Source: Comamonadaceae bacterium (GTDB lineage Bacteria; Pseudomonadota; Gammaproteobacteria; Burkholderiales; Burkholderiaceae_C). Taken from it: DNA of 7,745 bases. The notes beneath the pieces were generated by a model that saw nothing but the letters and a program-made list of their open reading frames with translations, searched no databases and was not told where the DNA came from. The translations under genes were made by a program, and so were the position numbers. Below, piece after piece: positions 1 to 4,970 of this stretch. The stretch is taken from positions 1 to 7,745 of the forward strand of contig CANHKH010000152.1 of the NCBI GenBank assembly GCA_947460165.1, given 5' to 3'. Positions within the stretch are counted from its first letter, which is position 1, and each line of letters starts with the position of its first letter.

Positions 1-665
1 ACCGATTCGATGTAGAGCAAGATCGCGCGTGTGCCCGGGTCCGAGCCCAGGTAGTCCAGCATGTCGCCAAAGTCAATGTCGGCGCTGTCGCCCAGCGAGA
101 CAAAGTGCGAAAAACCAATGCCCCGCTCGCTGGCCCAGTCCAGCATGGCGGTGGCCAGCGCGCCCGATTGCGTGACAAAGGCCAGCGTGCCCTTGAGCCC
201 CGGCGATGGCGCAAAGCTGGCGTTCAGCCCCACACCGGGCACCAAGGCCCCTATGCAGTTGGGCCCCAAGATGCGCAGCACATAAGGCTTGGCCGCGTCC
301 AGCATGGCTTGCTCCAGCGTGCGACCCTGGGGGTTGCCGGCTTGTGTTTGCTTGAGCCCAGCGCTGATCACAATGGCCGCCCGCGTGCCACACCGGCCAA
401 GCTCGTCCATCAAGCCTGGCACCGTGTGCGCGGGCGTGCAGATGACGGCCAAGTCCGGCACGCCTGGCAGTGCCGCCACATGCGGCCAAGCAGGCTGGCC
501 CTGCACCTGGCTGTGCTTGGGGTTGACGGCCCAAATAGGCCCTGTAAAACCCGCCTGCCTGAGCTTGCCCAGCACCACCGCGCCCAGGCTGCCTGGCCGG
601 TCTGAGGCCCCCAGCAGGGCCACGCTGGAAGGGCCAAAAAGCAGGTCAAGGTGGCGAATGGTCAT
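1..665 (-). CDS. CoA-binding acyl-CoA synthetase (ADP-forming) / Pat-type acetyltransferase, N-terminal part (cut by left edge)
   Basis: The frame is open from an ATG at 663-665 to the left edge, giving 221 residues and no stop, so the C-terminal part is missing. Residues about 8-130 look like a CoA-binding Rossmann domain, with a Gly-rich loop VALLGASDRPGSLG at 15-28 and a core strand LAVICTPAH at 72-80. The motif ILGPNCIG (132-139) and the segments LNASFAP (147-153), FVTQSGALA (163-171) and SLGDSADIDFGDMLDYL (190-206) belong to the succinyl-CoA synthetase-like part shared by ADP-forming acetyl-CoA synthetases and PatZ/Pat protein lysine acetyltransferases. These two differ downstream (ATP-grasp alone, or ATP-grasp plus GNAT), which is outside the window, so the function cannot be settled. 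Expected to be cytoplasmic. The Shine-Dalgarno is weak (AGG seven bases before the ATG). The gene is divergent from the ArgE-type deacetylase and shares its upstream region. Confidence 0.88.
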   Translation of the reverse strand, partial: MTIRHLDLLFGPSSVALLGASDRPGSLGAVVLGKLRQAGFTGPIWAVNPKHSQVQGQPAWPHVAALPGVPDLAVICTPAHTVPGLMDELGRCGTRAAIVISAGLKQTQAGNPQGRTLEQAMLDAAKPYVLRILGPNCIGALVPGVGLNASFAPSPGLKGTLAFVTQSGALATAMLDWASERGIGFSHFVSLGDSADIDFGDMLDYLGSDPGTRAILLYIES

Positions 666-700
666 GGTTTGGCCTGCGCTGGCGCGCTTGAGACAAGGGG

Positions 701-746
701 TGATGCAGCTTAAGTCCAGGTTTTGAAAAGAGTTTGCGCTGCATCA
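701..746. promoter_or_regulatory. Inverted repeat in divergent intergenic region, candidate operator
   Basis: TGATGCAGC at 701-709 is the exact reverse complement of GCTGCATCA at 738-746. The 28-bp centre is AT-rich relative to its surroundings (ttaag, ttttgaaaagag). It lies 36 bp upstream of the CoA-enzyme start (665) and 116 bp upstream of the deacetylase start (863), so a regulator binding here could control both. The half-site centres are about 37 bp apart, which would suit looping or two dimers better than a single small dimer. No convincing -35/-10 pair was found on either strand in 666-862. A structural hairpin in the leader RNA is an alternative. The repeat is seen directly; the regulatory role is inferred. 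Confidence 0.4.
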
Positions 747-850
747 AGGCCCGGCCGCATGCTTTGCGCAGCCAGCCAGCCCTTGCGCCAAGAATCAGGC
801 CCGCACAGCCCCGGCTATCATCAAAGGCTGTGCTGACTCAGCCCGCTTTT

Positions 851-856
851 CAGGAG
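851..856 (+). promoter_or_regulatory. Ribosome binding site that fixes the deacetylase start
   Basis: CAGGAG lies six bases before the ATG at 863. The same frame stays open upstream to an ATG at 734, but the 43 extra residues are Arg/Pro/Ala-rich and unlike M20 N-termini, and 734 falls inside the inverted repeat. The start at 863 is therefore preferred. Confidence 0.75.
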
Positions 857-862
857 CTCGCC

Positions 863-2071
863 ATGAATGCCCCCGCCTCTATTTCGACCTTGACCCCCAG
901 CCTGGCCGCTTTGCCCTTCATTGAAAAATGGGTGTCATTTGCCACTGTCTCGCGAGACAGCAACCTGGCTTTGCTGGACTGGACCGAGGCTTACCTGAAC
1001 GGCCTGGGCATCACCTGCAGCCGCACCTATGACGACAGTGGCAAAAAAGCCAATTTGTGGGCCACACTGCCCGCGCATGACGGCCAAACCAAGACAGGCG
1101 GCATCGTGCTGTCTGGCCACACCGACGTGGTGCCGGTGGACGGCCAGCCTTGGGACACCGACCCCTTCCAGGTGAGCATTCAGGGCGACAAGATGTTTGG
1201 CCGGGGTGTGACCGACATGAAGAGTTACGGCGCCACGGTCTTGATGATGGTGCCCGAGTTGCTCAGGCGCCAGCTCAAGCGGCCGGTGCACCTGGCCTTC
1301 AGCTACGACGAAGAAGTCGGCTGCATTGGCGTGCGCCGCCTGATTGCCGACATGCAAGCCCAAGGCTACAAGCCCGCAGGCTGCATCGTGGGCGAGCCCA
1401 CGGGCATGCAGGTGGTGATTGCACACAAAGGCAAGCATGCTTACAAGACCACGGTGCACGGTTTTGAGGCCCACTCCTCCCTCACGCCCCAGGGCGTGAA
1501 CGCTGTAGAAATCGCTTGCGAGTTTGTGGCCCACCTCAAGAGCTTGCACCGCGAGTTGGTCGCGAACGGCCCGTTTGACCCCATGTATGACGTGCCGCAC
1601 ACCACCGTGCACACCGGCGTGATTGCCGGCGGCACGGCGCTCAACATCATTCCTCGCCAGTGTGAGGTGACCTGGGAAATTCGCCACCACCACCTGAACA
1701 CGCCCGAAGCCCTGTTCGCCAGCGCCAAGGCGTTTGCCGACAGCCTGGTGCCTGCCATGCAAGCAGTGGCGCCGGGCACGGGCTTCACGCATGAGCTCAA
1801 GTCGGTGTTGCCAGGCTTTGCCACGGCGGCAGACAGCGAGATTGCCCAGCTGTGCTTTGACTGCGCTCAGCTCGATAGCGCCAGTGGCGTGGGCAAAGTG
1901 TCGTTTGGCACAGAAGCGGCTCTCTTTGCCCAGGCCGGTGTGCCCACCATCGTCTGCGGACCCGGCCACATTGCACAAGCGCACCAGCCCAACGAATGGG
2001 TCACGCTGGAGCAGCTCGCTTGGTGCGAGCGCTTCATGCGCCGCCTGGCGGACCGGCTGTGCGTCAACTGA
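863..2071 (+). CDS. argE: M20 family metallodeacetylase, acetylornithine deacetylase (ArgE) type
   Basis: This 402-residue protein has a normal length for ArgE/DapE-type M20 peptidases, which hydrolyse N-acyl amino acids in the cytoplasm with a two-metal (Zn/Co) centre. The expected ligands and catalytic residues are visible: H86 and D88 in SGHTDVVPVDG, bridging D118 in GRGVTDMKS, the EE pair E150-E151 in SYDEEVGCIG, E178 in VGEPTG, and a C-terminal metal-ligand His at H374 in AHQPNEWV. The lid/dimerisation segment (about 185-300) contains TVHGFEAHSS and GGTALNIIPRQCEVTWEIR. The overall pattern fits ArgE better than DapE or carboxypeptidase G2. Many Betaproteobacteria make ornithine through ArgJ transacetylation, and this gene sits 39 bp before a Bug solute-binding protein rather than arg genes. 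The true substrate may therefore be another N-acyl amino acid. Family assignment is firm; the exact substrate is not. Confidence 0.88.
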   Translation: MNAPASISTLTPSLAALPFIEKWVSFATVSRDSNLALLDWTEAYLNGLGITCSRTYDDSGKKANLWATLPAHDGQTKTGGIVLSGHTDVVPVDGQPWDTDPFQVSIQGDKMFGRGVTDMKSYGATVLMMVPELLRRQLKRPVHLAFSYDEEVGCIGVRRLIADMQAQGYKPAGCIVGEPTGMQVVIAHKGKHAYKTTVHGFEAHSSLTPQGVNAVEIACEFVAHLKSLHRELVANGPFDPMYDVPHTTVHTGVIAGGTALNIIPRQCEVTWEIRHHHLNTPEALFASAKAFADSLVPAMQAVAPGTGFTHELKSVLPGFATAADSEIAQLCFDCAQLDSASGVGKVSFGTEAALFAQAGVPTIVCGPGHIAQAHQPNEWVTLEQLAWCERFMRRLADRLCVN

Positions 2072-2097
2072 TTTTTTCTTACTTAACTTCTTACTTT

Positions 2098-2101
2098 AGG
2101 A
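2098..2101 (+). promoter_or_regulatory. Ribosome binding site of the solute-binding protein
   Basis: AGGA ends nine bases before the ATG at 2111. A second ATG follows immediately at 2114 and cannot be excluded as the start; the difference is one residue in the signal peptide. The site follows a pyrimidine-rich linker (2072-2097) with no hairpin, which supports co-transcription with the deacetylase. Confidence 0.55.
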
Positions 2102-2110
2102 CATCGCACC

Positions 2111-3079
2111 ATGATGCAGCGACGCAAGCTCTTGGCTTCGAGTTTTGGCACGGCTTTGCTGTCGGCCTTTGGCATGGCACAGGCCCAATCCACCAAGACA
2201 GTGCGCGTGGTCGTGCCCTTTGCCGCCGGCGGGGTGCAGGACATTTTGGCGCGCTCCATGTCGGTGGAGCTGGGCGCAGCCCTCGGCCAGACCGTGATTG
2301 TTGAAAACCGCGCCGGTGCAGGCGGCACGGTGGGCACCGGCTTTGTGGCCAGAGCCGAGGCCGACGGCACGGTGATGGTCATGTCGGCGGCCAGCCACAA
2401 CATTGCCGGTTCGCTCTACACCAAGCTGGCTTACGACCCGCAAAAAGACTTTGCGCCCCTGGCCCATGTGGGCAGCGCCAGCTATGTGCTGATGGTGCAC
2501 CCCGATGTGCCGGCCAAGAACGTGGCAGAGTACATTCGCCACGCCAAGGCCAACCCCGGCAAGATGAACTACGCCACCGCCGGCGTGGGCAGCGCCACGC
2601 ATTTGTCCATGGCCTATTTCAACGGCTTGGCTGGCATTGACGTGGTGCACATCCCGCTCAAGGCCACGGGCGAAGCCATCAACGAGGTGATTTCCGGCCG
2701 TGCCCAAGCCGTGATTGCCGCCAGCATTGGCGCCCTGGCTTTCACCAAAGACAGCCGCATCCGCCTCTTGGGCGTGACCTCGCTCAAGCGCAGCAAGTAC
2801 CTGCCCGAGCTGCCCAGCATTGCCGAAAGCGGCCTGCCCGGCTATGAATTTGACTCCTGGTTTGGCCTGCTCGGCCCCGCCGCCACACCGGTGGCCGAGG
2901 CCAACCGCATCAACGCGGCCATGGCCAAGCTGCTCAAAGACCCGGTCATTTTGGAGCGCCTGGACAAGCAAGGCATTGAGCCGCGTGCCCTGTCCAACCC
3001 CGACTTTGGCAAGCTGCTGGCCGCCGACTACGTGCGCATGGCCGCCGTGGTCAAAGCCTCGGGCGCCAAGATCGACTGA
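2111..3079 (+). CDS. Bug/TctC family periplasmic solute-binding protein (tripartite tricarboxylate transporter type)
   Basis: This 322-residue protein has the standard length of the Bug family, whose members bind small carboxylates or amino-acid-like ligands in the periplasm for TTT transporters or for sensing. Residues 1-25 form a signal peptide (positively charged QRRK, hydrophobic stretch, cleavage after AQA); the RRKLL start is only loosely Tat-like. Family landmarks are VRVVVPFAAGG (31-41), D44 followed by ILAR, VIVENRAGAGGTVG, the turn EADGTVMV in the position of the usual PDGYTLL, ATAGVGSATHLS, the segment VVHIPLKATGEAINEVISGRA, and LPELPSIAESGLPGYEFDSWFGLLGPA near the C-terminal lobe. 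No TctA/TctB membrane genes are present in the window, as is common for orphan Bug genes. It follows the M20 deacetylase by 39 bp, which suggests a ligand such as an N-acyl amino acid or related carboxylate; this is inference. Confidence 0.93.
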   Translation: MMQRRKLLASSFGTALLSAFGMAQAQSTKTVRVVVPFAAGGVQDILARSMSVELGAALGQTVIVENRAGAGGTVGTGFVARAEADGTVMVMSAASHNIAGSLYTKLAYDPQKDFAPLAHVGSASYVLMVHPDVPAKNVAEYIRHAKANPGKMNYATAGVGSATHLSMAYFNGLAGIDVVHIPLKATGEAINEVISGRAQAVIAASIGALAFTKDSRIRLLGVTSLKRSKYLPELPSIAESGLPGYEFDSWFGLLGPAATPVAEANRINAAMAKLLKDPVILERLDKQGIEPRALSNPDFGKLLAADYVRMAAVVKASGAKID

Positions 3080-3091
3080 GCTTGAGCACCA

Positions 3092-3141
3092 AGGCGGCGC
3101 TGCGTCCTAGCGGCCTGGCAGCATGGGAGGACGTGCCGCCT
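3092..3141. terminator. Imperfect GC-rich hairpin between convergent genes, possible bidirectional terminator
   Basis: AGGCGGC (3092-3098) pairs with GCCGCCT (3135-3141). After a small asymmetric internal loop, CGTCCT (3103-3108) pairs with AGGACG (3128-3133), leaving a 19-base loop. The hairpin lies between the stop of the solute-binding gene (3079) and the stop of the HupE/UreJ-like gene (3141-3143), overlapping the latter by one base. There is no clear T-tract on either side, so intrinsic termination would be weak and it may instead be an mRNA-stabilising 3' structure. Confidence 0.35.
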
Positions 3142-4322
3142 CACTCCCACAAGCGCTCCACCAGCCAAAACACGCCCACCGCCAAGGCCAGGGCTGAGAC
3201 CCAGCGCTCCAGCGTGAACCGGCCCATGCGCTGGTGCACAGCCTGGGCCCAAGCCACAGAGCCCAGTCCCTTGGAGAGCGCCAAGAACACCAGCAAGATC
3301 AAGATTTGCCCCAACTCAATGCCCACATTGAAGCCCAAAATGCTGGTCCATTGGTAGGCGCCATGCAAGCCCAAGTCTGAAATGGCCGAGGCAAAGCCCA
3401 TGCCGTGCAACAAGCCGCACGCAAACACCAGCAGCAAGCGCTGGCCCAGCACCGCGCTGAGCTGCACCAAGTTGAGCCCGGCCATCAGCACAATGCTGGC
3501 CGCAATCAAGGGCTCCACCCAGGCGGTGGGCGCTTGCAAAAATCCGAGCAAGCTGGCGGTCAAGGTGATGCTGTGCGCCACCGTGAACCCAGTGAGCACA
3601 CGCCACCAATAGCCCCAGCCGGAGGCCGCCACGAGCACCGTGAGCAAAAAGGTCAAATGGTCCCAGCCCCACACAATGTGCTCCATGCCCACCAGCGTGT
3701 AGTCCTGCAAGACCTTCAGAGGTGAGCGGAACAACTGGTGGGTGTTGCGCCAGGGTGTCAGCACCACGGCCTCGGTGTCCTCACCCCGGGTGATCTTGAG
3801 CGTGAGTTGGCGCTCGCGTGCGGCGCTGCCAAACAGATCTGTCTCTAAGCGCAGTGGCTCGGGCGCGCCGGCAAAACTGACTTTCATCAGCATCAAAAAA
3901 TAAGCCGCCCCGGCGCTTGGGGCCAAGGCCGTGGGCCCGCTTGCCAGGGGGGGTGTTCTTTCATCTTCCTCGGCCAGGACTTGCAATTGCTCCACGCGCC
4001 CAGGCGTGTCGCCCTTGAACAGCCGAAACCGCGCTTTCACCTGGTTTTTGATGCTGTCCAAGTGGGCTTGCACTTCGATGTCAGACAAACGGCCGTCGCC
4101 GTCGTCGTCCACTTGGCTGAGGGCAGACACGGGCAGCGCCACCATGGCCAGCACCGTGGAGCCTTGCACATGCAAGCTGCCTTGCTGTGCCGGCATCAAA
4201 TGCGCCCCAGCCTGGCCCGCCCACATCCACAAGCCCAGCAGCAGCGCCGCCCACGCCAGAGCCTGGCGCTTGCTTGGCTTGGGTCGCCCCCACGCACCCA
4301 ACATGTGGAACCCAGCGTTCAT
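3141..4322 (-). CDS. HupE/UreJ-like polytopic membrane protein with extracytoplasmic EF-hand domain
   Basis: This 393-residue protein starts with a hydrophobic signal or anchor segment (about 19-40, ending AGA-H). An extracytoplasmic domain (about 41-200) follows, then six or seven hydrophobic helices (about 208-390). The membrane half carries the signature of the HupE/UreJ_2 family: GMEHIVWGWDHLTFLL (212-227; H215, D221, H222), GFTVAHSITL (H250), VEPLIAAS, GLLHGMGFASA (H306) and FNVGIELGQ (E336). Related HupE/UreJ proteins are nickel or cobalt permeases; for this subfamily the substrate is not established. The extracytoplasmic domain has a canonical 12-residue EF-hand loop, D72 to E83 (DDDGDGRLSDIE). 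The ATG overlaps the upstream stop as ATGA and has no clear Shine-Dalgarno, so translation is probably coupled to the preceding gene. An ATG at codon 7 is a less likely start. Confidence 0.85.
   Translation of the reverse strand: MNAGFHMLGAWGRPKPSKRQALAWAALLLGLWMWAGQAGAHLMPAQQGSLHVQGSTVLAMVALPVSALSQVDDDGDGRLSDIEVQAHLDSIKNQVKARFRLFKGDTPGRVEQLQVLAEEDERTPPLASGPTALAPSAGAAYFLMLMKVSFAGAPEPLRLETDLFGSAARERQLTLKITRGEDTEAVVLTPWRNTHQLFRSPLKVLQDYTLVGMEHIVWGWDHLTFLLTVLVAASGWGYWWRVLTGFTVAHSITLTASLLGFLQAPTAWVEPLIAASIVLMAGLNLVQLSAVLGQRLLLVFACGLLHGMGFASAISDLGLHGAYQWTSILGFNVGIELGQILILLVFLALSKGLGSVAWAQAVHQRMGRFTLERWVSALALAVGVFWLVERLWE
4319..4322 (-). other. ATGA stop/start overlap (translational coupling)
   Basis: Read on the minus strand, the four bases are ATGA: TGA ends the small exported protein and ATG begins the HupE/UreJ-like protein. 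The 25 bases upstream (agattcctcttgccattgtg, then aattttga) contain no purine-rich Shine-Dalgarno, so termination-reinitiation by the same ribosomes is the likely initiation mode. This suggests linked production of the two proteins. Confidence 0.7.
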
Positions 4323-4894
4323 TCAAAATTCACAATGGCAAGAGGAATCTGCTCGGTGAGCCACAACTGATCATGCGGCTGCACCACCCACAGCGGGTGC
4401 AGCACTTTGTGCACTTGCAATTGCGCGCGGCCCACAGGGGTTTTGCTGTGCCCTTGTGCCTGCACGAGCATGGGGGGCACATGAGCCGGGGTGGTGGACG
4501 GTATCTCCAGCAAAAAAGCATGGGCCTTGAGGGATTCGCGCAGCGCTGCAAGAGGGGGAAACTGCCAATCGCGAATCCCTACTTTCGCCCCTGTGGGCAG
4601 CACCAGGAAAGACTTTTGGCCCAACTCGCTGCCGGCCTTGGCCAGGGCGTTTTGCAGCACTTTGTCGGGTGCGTCTGAATAGGTCTTTAAAAAATCAGCC
4701 AGCGACGACTGAGGCGCCAAGACCTGGTGCAAGAGGTGGGTGAGGTTCAAGCTCAGGGAAAAAGCAAATTTATTTGCGCCCTCGCGTTGAATGTGCATTT
4801 GGTTGTAATGCACATCCGCTGCCAGAGCCCATGGCGGGCAGGCCAAGAGCAAAACGAGCAGCCATGGACGCCATGGCCTCGGGGTGACCGTCAT
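4319..4894 (-). CDS. Small exported protein of unknown function, coupled to HupE/UreJ-like gene
   Basis: This 191-residue protein has an N-terminal signal peptide: basic PRPWRPW, a leucine-rich core, and likely cleavage after ALA at residue 25. A Cys at 19 follows LLLA and weakly resembles a lipobox, but it is followed by Pro-Pro and the ALA-AD site looks better, so a soluble periplasmic protein is favoured. The mature part has no cysteines or membrane segments. It has an amphipathic stretch with SLNLTHLLHQVLAPQSSLADFL (split as two blocks, about 48-69), and a conserved-looking C-terminal block LHPLWVVQPHDQLWLTEQIP then LAIVNF. No domain is recognised with confidence. Initiation is supported by AAGG seven bases before the ATG. 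It lies 76 bp downstream of the YHYH lipoprotein and overlaps the membrane-protein gene, so it is probably an accessory or partner of that protein. Confidence 0.72.
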   Translation of the reverse strand: MTVTPRPWRPWLLVLLLACPPWALAADVHYNQMHIQREGANKFAFSLSLNLTHLLHQVLAPQSSLADFLKTYSDAPDKVLQNALAKAGSELGQKSFLVLPTGAKVGIRDWQFPPLAALRESLKAHAFLLEIPSTTPAHVPPMLVQAQGHSKTPVGRAQLQVHKVLHPLWVVQPHDQLWLTEQIPLAIVNFE

Positions 4895-4970
4895 TGAAAA
4901 GCCTTGATCAACCCACTCGCGCCATGTGCAGACATTTTGAAAGGATGCGAGTTAACGCACCGCAGCCCAT
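4895..4970 (-). other. 76-bp spacer between YHYH lipoprotein and small exported protein
   Basis: The spacer holds the AAGG ribosome binding site (4902-4905). It also contains an 8-bp palindrome TTGATCAA (4904-4911) and a 4-bp-arm dyad TGCG/CGCA around GTTAA. No stable terminator with a T-tract and no good -35/-10 promoter were found, so read-through from the lipoprotein gene is the simplest view, though a separate weak promoter is not excluded. Confidence 0.4.

Noticed and set aside
734..862. Upstream in-frame ATG that would extend the deacetylase by 43 residues
   Set aside because: The extension is Arg/Pro-rich and unlike M20 N-termini, overlaps the inverted repeat, and lacks a good ribosome binding site, whereas the ATG at 863 has CAGGAG at ideal spacing.
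935..1984. Long open frame (349 codons) on the minus strand opposite the deacetylase
   Set aside because: It lies fully antisense to a gene with all catalytic motifs intact, its product is a low-complexity Gly/Ala/His/Val mix with no recognisable motif, and such frames are common opposite GC-rich coding sequence.
2041..2077. Terminator after the deacetylase (CCGCC-T-GGCGG followed by a T6 run)
   Set aside because: The palindrome has almost no loop and lies inside the coding region 20 bases before the T run, so it does not form an intrinsic terminator.
2096..2971. Long open frame (291 codons) on the minus strand opposite the solute-binding protein
   Set aside because: It is antisense to a clear Bug-family gene; the His/Gly-rich product has no family features.
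4904..4911. TTGATCAA palindrome upstream of the small exported protein
   Set aside because: It is only 8 bp and overlaps the ribosome binding site; a match of this size is expected by chance.
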